Of a stretch of 64,000 nt of DNA, positions 53,344 to 64,000 are shown piece by piece. This DNA comes from Pristionchus mayeri (taxonomy: Eukaryota > Nematoda > Chromadorea > Rhabditida > Neodiplogasteridae), in the NCBI GenBank assembly GCA_036245805.1, contig BTRK01000001.1, forward strand, positions 28,341,087 to 28,405,086, given 5' to 3'. The translations under genes were made by a program, and so were the position numbers. How positions within the stretch are numbered: the stretch's first letter is position 1; every line of letters begins with the position of its first letter. The notes beneath the pieces were generated by a model that did not search any database, was not told the origin of the DNA, and saw nothing but the letters and a program-made list of their open reading frames with translations.

Positions 53344-53680
53344 TCAGTTTTCATCTTTGACCTCTCGTGAGTATTCAAGATAGGACAGATTACTTCTTGA
53401 GTGATTGATTTTGTGCTCTAAGAAAAACTTCATTAAATCTGCTAGAATTTTCTGCATCCATGTATTACGGTTGAAGTATGTCTGATCATTCTCTGAATAT
53501 CCACCCAGAATAATGGTCGCTAATAGTACTTGAAATGCAGGTAATTCTTGCAATTGATCTTTCATAACTGGTCACATTTTGATGGCCACGCAAGCATGAC
53601 TCAACCTTGTCCTTTGCCTCGGTGACATTTAACGGTCGCGGCGATTTCGGAAAGAAGAAATCTGTCAGCTCCCAAAACAA
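53344..53680 (-). pseudogene. Frameshifted coding-like fragment
   Basis: Two overlapping minus-strand frames of normal protein composition follow each other. The first is FWELTDFFFPKSPRPLNVTE then AKDKVESCLRGHQN (53,680 to about 53,580). The second is KDQLQELPAFQVLLATIILG then ...WMQKILADLMKFFLEHKINH (53,565 to 53,344). There is no intron between them, so a frameshift is likely. The family is not recognised. It may be a remnant of a gene or of a transposon ORF. Confidence 0.3.
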
Positions 53681-56325
53681 ACCCGCGCGATAAGAATCTT
53701 TACACGTCTCAAGATAAGAGAAGAGTAGGAAACGATTCTATTCCTATTTCACATCAGAGATGACTCGCAAGAAATGCATCTCTTCATTTATGTATTTGGG
53801 AGAACACAGATTGTTGGAGTCATTAGTTGTGAAGGGATCTTTTTTTCACACACTGTTGCCTATTAGCGATCTAGGAGAGGAAGGGGATGTGTTATCGCTA
53901 GATATCAAGATGTCGGGCTCTCCATCGGGTGAGAGAGCATGGGAAACTAGGAGAGTCCTGTTCGTTCACACAGAGTTGGCGCATGTCCGTTCTATCGGAG
54001 GTGTCATCAGGTCATAATTGGGCAGATTACGAGGGAGGGAGAGGGTGTGGGAAAGGGACAGATGGACCCTGGCTGTTTGACTGTTGCTTTTCACGATTGG
54101 TCTTTGGTCTCTGGGAGCCCGAGGGCCTTTCTAAGGATTCTCCGCGACTGTTGACAGCCAAGGAGGATACGGTATGGAGGGGAAGAGGCAGACTCATGAC
54201 AAATTAGTATTTTCCAGCCCCCCGTCAGTGCCCTCCTATTCTAGTGGAGGAAGTGAGAGGAAAAATAGAAAGAATTGCATAAAATATTTAACTACTAAAT
54301 ATCTGAATAAATTAAATACCTGGGAACCATGGAGATACTGCAGATGAAGCGAATACTACGAGGCTCAAGCAGTGCAGAGTGCGTTTTGGCAATGATACGC
54401 TCTAAGCGCTTCCCTCCGCCACAACATCCGCTCAACTAATAACAGAGTACTGTGGTCCGCCTCTCCTTTTATCAGGGCGGCTTGAGAGATAGCACTGGAA
54501 TTACAGAGAGCAGCCTCTCCCCATGCCCTCAGGGGGTCTGGCAGAATAGGGCTCCTTCCACACTCTCTTCGTTTAGCACACTCTCTCGTCGGTTAGACAG
54601 GATGAGAGGGCGTGGTGAATTGAGTACTGAGGAGGGATGAATAACTGTCCCAGAGGGGGGAGGGGGGAGGGGGGGGGGTTGGTGCAACACCTGTGATTCG
54701 ATGATGATGCTTAGGTGGATTTAGTGAGTGCCACACGCTTCAGTGGACAGACGATTGCGTGCTACTCCTATCATAATAATGATGAGGACACGAAGAGAGG
54801 AGGAGGAGGACAGCTGGACAGAGTACCTGAGAAGACCGGAAGTGGTCGCTGTTTTCGAATTTGGGAATTTGCGCACGATGCAAGATTAAGATTTGGCACT
54901 TCTGTGATTTGTACCCCCAGATCGTCGAGGCCCACTTTCCCACTCTCATTCTCCACTTATGTAATGTAAGGGGGTGGGGGAATTCTTCACTGAATCCTTT
55001 CGCAGGACTTACAGAAACTCCGTTACCCTCTGAACAATGCGAATAGCTTTGTCTTGACCTTGTCACTAGTCACTTCTTTTGATTTTTTAGGCGTTAAAGA
55101 TCAGGGCACATGATTAAGAATCATAAATCCTATTTCATTTCCCACAACTTGTATAGAACACCTGAAATTTACTACATTTTACATATCCAAATCAGAAGAG
55201 ATTTGCTTGCTAATCTTCGATATTTCAATGAGAGAATAGACAGCCGCGACCTTTTGACCTACCGTCGACCGATCAGATCAAAGGAGTTTCATATCATGTT
55301 TGCCCCTACTCTCTAATCCCGTGTCTTCAAAGCAGTCCAGGTGAGTGCATCCTGGCACCCCGCCTGGTTCCTTGTCTGCTGGCTCCTGTTTTCTGGTTCC
55401 GTGGTACAAGCCAGATGGCTTCTGGTTACGTAACGGGCAGAGACCAACATGATCCCTGTCTGTCAACACGCGGCCAATCGTCAATTATTATAATCTCATA
55501 ATCGGAGGGAAGATCCCGGAAACGCGATAGGACGGTCGGGGCTGGGACCGAGATGCAATCTCAATTACGGTAAGAGGATACCGTACTCCCACAGTAGCGT
55601 TCGTGTCAGGACCCGGGAAGAAGGGGGCGCGAAATATGGCCGATGATTTCGCATGCTTGCGGCAGGAGCGGCAATGGTGAGGGGAGTAGTACTCTCTCCG
55701 GTATCCACACTCTCCAGCTCTTTCTGACCTGCGATAGATTGAGTGAAATGAAGGGGGTATGGGAGACTAATCATCACTCATTCCATCTCACACCGCGAGT
55801 CACGCAAGGGGCTTCTCTCTCTCTTCATTTGAGATATCGTCTGACTCTCTCCGTAACACGTACTCTCTCGCTTCATCTAACCAGTGAGGGTGTGGAAAGA
55901 AGGGAGAGTCTCGATTACTCCTCTTTTCTAGTGGAAAGGCGAGTGAGGGAATGGTGGGACCAAGTGAGAGGAATCTCACGGTGAGAAGGGAGGGACTGAA
56001 AGGTAATGAATACAGAGTTTGATATCTATCTCTCGTTTTTGATTGGTAAGAGAGCCTACATCCGTGTATCTCACCAAGTTCATTGACCCAAAAATGAAGA
56101 TTTGAGAGAACATCTTTCCTTCTGCTAGAAGAGTATGAATGAATCATGCAAATGTGTTTTATCAATCATCATCGGTGAAACTAGTACTTTATCCGGAGCC
56201 TCGGCCCCTCTGCATACCCGTTCTGGCTCAATTTACAACAATAAGCTAACAAGTGAGCAAACAGTCTCGTTAACAATGGTGACAATATAACTACTATCTC
56301 TTGCACGGGGATTGGCTAGAGAGTG

Positions 56326-56380
56326 GGGGGAGGGGGGGGGGGGGGAGGGAGGGAGAGAGGGGGAGAAGGGGGGGGGGAGG
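56326..56380 (+). repeat. G-rich tract beside the peptidase stop codon
   Basis: Runs of 6-14 G separated by A, AG or GAGA cover about 55 bp, starting 5 bp past the peptidase stop codon (C-rich on the coding strand). It could form G-quadruplex DNA on the plus strand. Confidence 0.7.
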
Positions 56381-56384
56381 CTGT

Positions 56385-58571
56385 TCACTGGAAGGAGAAG
56401 ATCTTCTTCTTCTTCTCGGGATGAATCAGCTGGACGTCTCTCCTAGCCACCGCCTCGTCCAGCTGCTCGTACGTCTGCAGCAACTTGAGGTCGCCTGCAA
56501 GGAAGGTATTGTAGATCTACCGTATGCCAGTTGGTACGGTATTGATCAAATAGCAGAGTGCAATGGAGGAATAGTTACAACACAATGCCTTAAAATTCAG
56601 TGTATCAAATATTAGGTTGTTGCAAAAGTCCTGTGGTTTTTTGTGTCCGCACTTTGAACAATCATAACTCGCGTGTCTCAAATCTTAATCGCCAACAAAC
56701 ATAATATTGTTTAGGGGTATGCTTGAACTTTGCTCACACATATTTCAATCAAACCGATCTTGCCACCAACGCAAGAAATTATGATTTACCCAAATGCAAA
56801 CAGTTGACCAAATTTTGCTTTAAATTTATTTCTCTAGATATTTGGAAGGAAAATCCAAGAAACAACTTCATATTGTTAGCTGAGAAGTAGCATTGATATT
56901 CTTTCAAAAAATAGATTAGACCTGCCATGTGAGTGGGTTTGAACCAAATTACATGATTGCAAAAATATGAGCAGACCTCGGCTGCATGTGACGTGTACCT
57001 TCTTTTCTGAATGGAAGACCAGGCATACAGGCTCCGTCATGTGTGCGCTGTATGCACCCGAGAAGAGGCTATATTCTCATAAAAAATATTGGAGCTTGCT
57101 TCTTCTCCGTTTCAGAAAATTTGAATTTCTTATTTTTCAGAAATATGCAAAATCAACACCGAAATGCAACAATGTAGTCATGTCTAGATCAATGCATTCC
57201 TCGAAAGGGTGTAACTTCCAGCATCCATGAGAAAAAGTGTTTATAGGGTAAAGGTTGGGGCTTCATATAACCACCATAGTTTGAGCATTCATGCTTCAGA
57301 GAAAACAGAAAATTGAAAAATGTTGCGTTTTCGATGGATGAATTTTCGTAATTTTAACTGGATCCTGTTCTCGCCTCTCTGATTGGGCAATGCTGATGGG
57401 GTGCGCATATGAAAGAGTATGCAAGGCCTCATTAGTAATCAGTATCCCGAAGTTCATCTATCAATCCAACAAGAAGATGGAAGGCAAAATTTCAAAATTC
57501 CACAGGACTTATGCAACAACCTAATAGTAAAATTTACAATTGCTGGTCCGTGTATTCTTATGAGGAAAAAAAAACTATGAACCATCTATCAACATGACCT
57601 CGAGATACTGTGATAAATTCCACAAATCGATTCCGCTACCGTAACCTTACCGTATCCGACGAGGGTGGGTCTGCTGGAGAGTAGTCGATTGGCGAGGCGA
57701 ACGAGGTCAGCCTCGGTTAGCTTATCGATCGCCTCCATGTACTCCCACGGCTTCTTACGGTAGCCGTGGCCCATCACCTGAGAGAGAAGATATTGATTGA
57801 TTGCATCATCAATAGGCAATTTGTAAGGCGTGCACACTAAAAGAAACGAATACTGTAACGAAATCCAACTGGGAAATAGTAAGGATTATTTTCGAAACCT
57901 GGACCTAGACTTATCAGCGAGGCCTAGCCTGTTCCAGTTACAACATATTGTTGAAGCCCGAACAATCCTTTCTAGTTACCAATTTAAAAATATTTGTTGT
58001 GTAAATTTCCGTTGTAATTAGATTGTTTCAGATCAAGAAATTATACTCATTAGAAGCGTTTTGGATACTAGATCAATTAATTAAATTAATATAATCATAA
58101 TTTTTTAACAAAAAAAGATTAATTATATAAATTACATGATGATAATTAATACCTGTCTGGCCATGTCCTCGAACATCACGGGTCGCACCTCGAGATTCAT
58201 CAGCAACTGCGACTTCAGCTGTGTCTTCGCCCTGACAAAGAGATTACTGTATCCACACTACCGTATCAACCTTTCTCCGGTACTACACAACTACAGTCCT
58301 CTGATATGGTTAATACTGTATTATATCCAACTGCCAGACAACGAATAAAGTCGAGTAAAGTGGTCAGTCTTAAGCACGGTTGGTAGTCAAGCTATTGCTG
58401 ATGGAAATAGCCACTCTCACTTTCCATAAGGAGCAAAAAAATGGAAATAGCCACTCTCACTTTCCCTAAGGAGCAAAAAATAAGGGAGAAATCATCTTCA
58501 AGTCTAAAGAAAATTTTCAATATAATTAAGACTCTCATCGCTAATGCAGTAGTCACAGCATTGTAGGTCGT

Positions 58572-58602
<31 letters not shown>

Positions 58603-61600
58603 CAACAACAACAATAATAATAATAATAATAATAAAAATAACAATATTAACCTGTTGAGCTCATCTTTGGGCACTCCACCGGGCACTCTCAGCAGTAGGT
58701 CGAGCACGACATACAGCGCGTATCCGATCTATAAAATATATTTAATTATAATAAGTATTTATTTTTTTAAGAATTAAACTAAAACACAAAAATTGCAATG
58801 GAATTTGGCTGTGAATAGTCAGTAATCGATACGTTCGCGTGGTTTGACTACCGTACCCCCTCTGGCGGCGCCGATGCATTGACGGCGAAGACGCCGGCGT
58901 CCGCGTACGAGTGATTGAACGCCTGGCAGCCGTACATCCAGTGGTGGCTGCAACGAGAAAATCAATCTCTGGTCCTCTTCAATCAATGATTTTTCGAAGT
59001 CAAGTCATGCCTGTAACGCTACTCAGCCCCCTATTGCCAACACGGACACTGCTATAGAATGTTATAGCACAATTATCAAGGAGTAAAATGGGGGGGAGAG
59101 AAAAGGTGGATGGTGCGGTAGTTAATTTATATCAGGAAGGGTCGATACGTTTAATAATATTCAATACAATATAATTCAATTCAATGGCAATTCAATGGTA
59201 GATGATATCGACTCACTGATTGAGTACGTCCACGTAGCATCGTGTGTACATGCCCTTGCCGGGTCCTCCTGCGGAGAAGGAGTTGCCCCCGCCCAGCAGA
59301 GACTGCAGCACGGAGATCGCCACGAAGTCCTGCAGCAGTTCAATTTTTATTATTGGGGTGTTCCAAAAGTTCCTGGAATTTTTTTCCAAAAAAATATTTC
59401 TTTGAAGGGTTTGAATCTCACTGATTAATAGTACATAGCATTGAGTAGGGCAATCGGTGCTCTTCAATTTCCACGCTATATAGATAAGCAATTTCGAGGT
59501 TCACAAGAACAGTGCGATTCCGAAGTTGTGTCTCAAAAAATACCAAACGTCAAATTCTTTCCTATGAAGAGACAGAACTCATGTGATAATGCCTAGTTAC
59601 TTGGTAATTGCCAACTAGCCTACTGGACACTATCCTGGCCCTCTGAATCGCGCTGTACATTTATTACAAGACTCGAAATTTTCAACGTGTATTCAAAATT
59701 TTCATCGATTTTGATACCAACAGAGGTTCCAAACGACAATAAATAATTTATAATGAATTTGCATTGCAAAGTTAGAACGATTGATTAGCAAAGAACCATG
59801 AAAATTTGAAAAATTCCGAAAATGACCTTGATTAAAATGAAATGTTTTTCGGCGGCCGTAAAGAAATATGCAATTTTACATGTTCAATTGAAAGGCCTAT
59901 TGCTACATCTAATTCATAATAAACCAGAGTTTTGAAACTTCAAAGAAAGCGACATTATAATTTTTTCCAACAGGGGCCTAAAAACGAACATTTGTTACTA
60001 TTTCATCATCACTAGGTAATCATTTAAAGAAATAGCCTTCGCAAAATATATTTCAGGACGATCTGTAATAGATACGATGGACGATTAATTTCATTGAGTT
60101 ATGATTCGTGAGCAAATAAATTCAGAAAAAAATTCCAGGAACTTTTGGAACACCCCAATAATAAATTTTTTTAAATTATACAAAAATTTAATATAACCTA
60201 TTCAAGCTTATAGAACTTTAGTATATTATGGTTTAGCAATGAGTAGCACGATTTTGAGTATAAAAATTTCTAATCAAGAGCACTGCATTACTGTTTCACA
60301 AATCTTAGAAAATAGTACCTTGCATGACTCAGCAATACGAGGTAGGACAGAAGTTTTATTAAAAAAACTAATCGTAAGTACGATGTTTTAGTAGTGTTTG
60401 TGCACGGATCTCTAATTAGTCGGTGTCATTTTTGTCATGGAGATATTACAGTGATAAATGGCAAGCACTTACCAGGAGACTATTAGCTATGATTGCTATC
60501 ACACAATCAAGAACGCAAAGGCAAAGATAAACGATCAAGCCCGCTCACATCATCCTTGTATCCGACTCCTTCGAAACCGAGCGAGATGTGCGCGTTCAGC
60601 GGGTATGGAGTGCCCGCGCCCACCTTCGACAGATCCGCCTGTTCCTGCAACGAATACCGTAGTCTGCGATTACAGTAACCCGATCAGTACTGTTCGAGCA
60701 CTCATTTGACTTCAACAATTGATGGTTTAGTGATCTCATAGATTGAACTTTTCTTTGCCCTTACAATCTCACATACAATTATTTTTAAGATTCTCTAATT
60801 GACATCATTAAAAAAAATATTATGCATCTTGGAAGCTGCCGTAACTTGTTCTCTCCAAGGAAACCATTTTGTAAATCGATAATTCTACCGTACCCTGAAC
60901 TCTCCTCCGGTGTACTGTGCGACGCTCTCATCGACGGGCGGCGTGCCATCGGGCAGCGGGGCGGTGCTGTCTAGGAAGAATCGACGAGAGAGACCCACCA
61001 GCTGCTCGTGAGAAACGCCCACTCCTGCAACGAATACAGTAATCCTGCGATACAGTAACCCCTCTATGAATCGATATCAGAAACTCGCAGAGCTCCCTGC
61101 AGTAGCCCTCGAAATCATACGTGGACAGGCAACGGCCCACAATTTTTACGAAGTTGTTCAGTTCCTCCAGTACTTTGGTTCAAAGTAGCCTGGCAAACAT
61201 TGATTCTAAAAATCTAATGCCTTTGGTCCTAATCAAATGCCCCCAGGAGAAAATCTAATGCCCGTGGATGGGGCGAAATTTTCAAAATTATAGAAGTTGT
61301 TCAAATCTTCCAGAATTGTGGCTCAAAGTAGGCTATGGAACGGTCGTTCTAAAAATATAATGCCTTTGGTCCTAAACAAATGCCCCTATGAGATAATCTA
61401 ATGCCCTCAAATTTGGGCCGGACCGTGCCCACCGCAGCTCGAAATCAATAAATCAAAAATGTTTTCAATGATATCTTCAACTGTCGAATGGCAGAAATCG
61501 AGAAAGTAGTGTCAAGCGCAACACAATCAACGTGTACTTTTGTATTTCGTCAACACATTAACCGGGAATGTGTTGAGTATCTTGCAATGGTAGGAATTCT

Positions 61601-63619
61601 CAATTATCAACACTCCCACAACTCCAAATCACCTTGGCAGCTCTTGTATATTCACTTCCCGATGCTATTCATTGTAATAGTTAGCAACGCGAACTCCCGT
61701 ACCAGTACCCACCAACCAGGTGCACTACTCCCCCCACCCTAACCCAGTCGAACCCACACCGTACCCGACACTGTCATCCTGGCGGGAGTGTGGAGGGAGC
61801 GGAGGTACTTGAGGAGGTCGTCTCGAGTCGTCTTCTCTGCCTCCTCGTCCTTCGTGAACTTGGAGAAACCGACCGTGTTGCTCTTGAAGGCAGCCTGCAG
61901 GGGAAAATCGATAATTTAAAATCGATGAAATCAATTATAGATTAGGAAGGTACCTATTTCTGCAAAACCGCAGTATCTACTGAACACGTAACATTTTGAA
62001 AGTTCGCGGAAATTTAGATCTAATATATATGAAAAGATCAAAGTACTAGATTTTGAGTACAACTCAGTCTGTAAAAATGGAAAAAGAAAAATCGATAGTT
62101 TAAAATCAATAATCCATCTCTGCCCACCTGGTGGAGGAAGTCTGCCATGAGGGGGTCGTTCTCGATCCGAAGCCGCATCTCGGCGTTCTCGTGGGCGATT
62201 GTCTGCTTAGCGTACTCGATCTGGAACCAATTAGGTAATTAATTAATCAATTAATTAATTAGTTAGGTAGCTTTTTTCATCTTCCAATTTGATATATTTT
62301 AATCGCATTGTGAATGTCACAATCTTGGTTCTGGCGAGCAAATATAGAGAGAAAAAACGTTGAATGATCACAAACGAGCGAATTAGATAAAGCAAACTAC
62401 GGTAATCAAAGAAGTGCGGTATCTGTCTGACCTCCTCATCTAGCAGCAATGGCCGGAGGGCGGCGTCAGCGATGATCTCCAGAATCTCCTCCACGCCCGA
62501 TCGATGGCAGGAAGCAGCGAAGATGGTCGTGTCCTGAGAGGAAGGCATGACGTCATGCGATCGATAAATGATGACAAATGGGAAAAATTATGTGAGAAAG
62601 GAACTGAATGAAAATGACTAAAATAGTTGCACTTGGGTATGGGGTGAGTATCAAAACCGGGGAGAGTGCCCACTAGTTCAGCCACAAAATCGGTTTAGGG
62701 AAGTGGAAACCTAACATTGTAAGAAGTATGATGGGTACTATCTAAAAAGCGGGAGGATATTGCTCCTAGCAGCATTACATTTGAATAGTAGGATACAATA
62801 AATGTATGATGTTCTACTAGGATGAATGGAAGTTGGAAAGTGTGGCTCACTCTGGTAGATTGGCAGTCGATGATGGCTGAACTCTTGTCGATTGCAGCGA
62901 AGATTTCCTCCGAAGAACGACGAGGAGTATTCTGAAGAAGAAAATTAAAACGAAACAACGATTTACCAGCTTAATCTCACCTCAACGTCACAGAAAAATG
63001 AATAGAAACATTGATTCATATCACAGTATTACGTATTGGCGCCTTATGCATAAATAAAATAAAATGCTGACGCCAAAAGCGAGTTTCTCCAGCAGATGCG
63101 ACACTCCCTTCCTGTGCTCTGCCTCGAAACGACACCCGGAGTTGATTGCGACTACAAGGACAATGAGAGGTCACTGAATAACATCGTAAGATGTACAATT
63201 CTATTCACTTTTCAGTCCAGATTTATTAAAAAATCATGGATTTTGTCCGTCAAAATATAGCCTAATCGTTGGTGAGTATCTTACAAATAGCCGAACCTCC
63301 GATAGTGACGAAATCTCCGTGCGATTGTGCCGAAGCCACCTTGAGACCGTTGTCCAGAGTGCTCAACTCGGCATCGAACGGGTCTCGCTTCTGGCTGGTC
63401 GAGTTCGAGACGGACGACGACTCGGCCTTCTCGAAACCAGGCAGCGCCTGGTCGAGAGGCACGCGCGTGAACGGGTGCGCCTGAAAGGTAAAATGAGGAA
63501 CAGATCGAAAGAATGAGGATTAGAATCGAAGGAAGTGGTGAGCAACTGACTTTGCTGGTGGCCGAGCGCACCGAGATGGCAGAACGCAAGCTCTTAGAAG
63601 CCGTGCGCAGCATTCTCAC
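56385..63619 (-). CDS. mppa-1: Mitochondrial processing peptidase, alpha subunit
   Basis: Fifteen exons: 63619-63551, 63480-63297, 63151-63072, 62931-62851, 62533-62432, 62220-62128, 61894-61765, 61024-60894, 60644-60549, 59329-59217, 58947-58857, 58728-58652, 58231-58153, 57777-57651 and 56494-56385. Every phase closes, giving 520 residues (human PMPCA is about 525). An Arg/Ser-rich presequence ([20 protein letters not shown]) fits mitochondrial import. The core follows [55 protein letters not shown], the glycine loop [21 protein letters not shown] and RPVMFED. HLLEK replaces the zinc motif HxxEH of the beta subunit, as expected for the non-catalytic alpha. The glycine loop guides precursor presequences in the matrix MPP heterodimer. 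Two introns hold mariner-like elements. The beta subunit is not in this window. Confidence 0.95.
56612..57524. mobile_element. Mariner-like non-autonomous element (MLE5)
   Basis: TTAGGTTGTTGCAAAAGTCC on the left, the inverse of GGACTTATGCAACAACCTAA on the right, TA on both sides, 913 bp. It is of the same family as MLE2 in the opposite orientation. It lies in the last intron of the peptidase alpha gene, whose phase is kept across it. Confidence 0.85.
58401..58480. repeat. Two-copy 40-bp tandem duplication
   Basis: ATGGAAATAGCCACTCTCAC...TAAGGAGCAAAAAA occurs twice in direct succession with a single A/C difference, inside a peptidase alpha intron. Confidence 0.85.
58570..58645. repeat. AAT/AAC microsatellite
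   Basis: About 75 bp of (ATA)n interrupted by (ACA)n, in the intron just downstream of exon 58728-58652 of the peptidase gene. It generates an artefactual poly-Leu ORF on the minus strand. Confidence 0.9.
59353..60158. mobile_element. Mariner-like non-autonomous element (MLE6)
   Basis: TTGGGGTGTTCCAAAAGTTC on the left, the inverse of GAACTTTTGGAACACCCCAA on the right, TA on both sides, 806 bp. The GGGGTGTTCC-AAAAGT ends form a different subfamily from MLE1/4 and MLE2/5. It lies in the peptidase intron 24 bp from exon 59329. Confidence 0.85.
61141..61427. repeat. Two imperfect tandem copies of about 145 bp
   Basis: GAAGTTGTTCA...TCAAAGTAG...AATGCCTTTGGTCCTAA...ATCTAATGCCC occurs twice (about 61,141-61,275 and 61,276-61,427), in the peptidase intron between exons 61765 and 61024. 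Origin unknown. Confidence 0.75.
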
Positions 63620-64000
63620 GCTTGAACAAGGAACAATACTGGTTGAAATATAATAAATCGATAAAAATTAGAAAAATTCAAAATGTCGTAGTTTGTAGCC
63701 AATTTACAGTAACCATCCGGAAATTAGGCACTTTAGTTGATTGTCTATTTTCCGTTAAAATCTCAAATGTTCTCATTCCAAGTTAATCATAGTTCATCCC
63801 ATTTTTTGTAACATATTAAATTTTCAAATTATTGATATGATTAAGTCACAACAAAAATTAAATAAATAAACTCAGTTTTCGATGCATATATATTTTATAA
63901 TCCCGCCACATCCTGAGCATACTGTGGCTTGACCGCATTGCCTGACCGCGTTGCGTGAGTCGCATCCCATTTTTTTTGCGAAACCCCGCTCCAGTGTTCG
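63620..64000. other. Upstream region of the peptidase gene
   Basis: AT-rich DNA that probably contains the peptidase promoter. No further gene, tRNA or repeat is visible to the window edge. Confidence 0.5.

Larger units (their letters stand above)
52035..56384. other. Long gene-poor interval
   Basis: 4.3 kb with strong GA/CT bias (for example 52,490-52,650 and 56,320-56,380), scattered TACGGTA motifs, and several ORFs that look like low-complexity shadows. The only protein-like stretch is the frameshifted pair at 53,344-53,680. It probably contains the promoter and any 5' exons of the zinc-finger gene. Confidence 0.5.

Noticed and set aside
58504..58707. Poly-leucine membrane-like ORF
   Set aside because: A translation artefact of the AAT/AAC microsatellite joined to a peptidase exon in another frame.
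61141..61427. CRISPR-like or satellite array
   Set aside because: Only two imperfect copies without spacers, inside a eukaryotic intron.

Overview
This is eukaryotic DNA from a free-living-type nematode. Coding exons are split by introns that are often only 40-60 bp, with GT donors and TTTCAG acceptors. The gene families are F-box expansions, a nematode-type nuclear receptor, a C-type-lectin/CUB protein, a cytochrome P450, a sulfotransferase and a serpentine-receptor-like gene. A diplogastrid such as Pristionchus fits best, but that is an inference from family content only. All gene models were spliced by hand from reading phase and splice consensus. Where phases close exactly this is stated.

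Layout. 0-1 kb: a poorly supported gene fragment. 2.1-5.6 kb: an F-box gene followed closely by an unrecognised membrane-protein gene. 5.7-9.7 kb: a cytochrome P450 that lacks its N-terminal exons. 9.8-21.5 kb: three F-box paralogues (A, B, C) on the minus strand, all with the same eight-exon plan. They are mixed with identical tRNA-Ser(GCU) genes and decayed copies of the P450 last exon and F-box last exon, so the region grew by segmental duplication. A further unrecognised gene with clean phases lies at 14.6-17.4 kb. 21.9-25.0 kb: a serpentine-receptor-like gene with a tRNA in its intron, and a remnant copy of its tail. 25.2-26.4 kb: a complete cytosolic sulfotransferase. 26.9-28.3 kb: an F-box-like gene. 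28.9-38.8 kb: a secreted lectin (two C-type lectin domains plus CUB). 40.9-47.2 kb: a nuclear hormone receptor. 48.5-52.0 kb: a three-finger C2H2 transcription factor. 52.0-56.4 kb: largely gene-free, purine/pyrimidine-biased DNA. 56.4-63.6 kb: the mitochondrial processing peptidase alpha subunit, 15 exons with every phase closing.

The introns of the lectin, receptor, peptidase and unknown membrane genes are loaded with inserts. Six mariner-like non-autonomous elements have TA target sites, five of them about 0.8-0.9 kb long. There are also several long foldback (palindromic) elements. One 1.9 kb near-perfect palindrome is nested inside a mariner-like element inside a lectin intron. Exons flanking these inserts remain in frame.

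Functional theme. A P450 (phase I), a sulfotransferase (phase II) and a nematode nuclear receptor lie within 40 kb, together with an immune-type lectin and F-box adaptors. This is a typical fast-evolving environmental-response neighbourhood next to conserved genes (peptidase alpha, C2H2 factor). No rRNA, CRISPR or intact autonomous transposon was seen.
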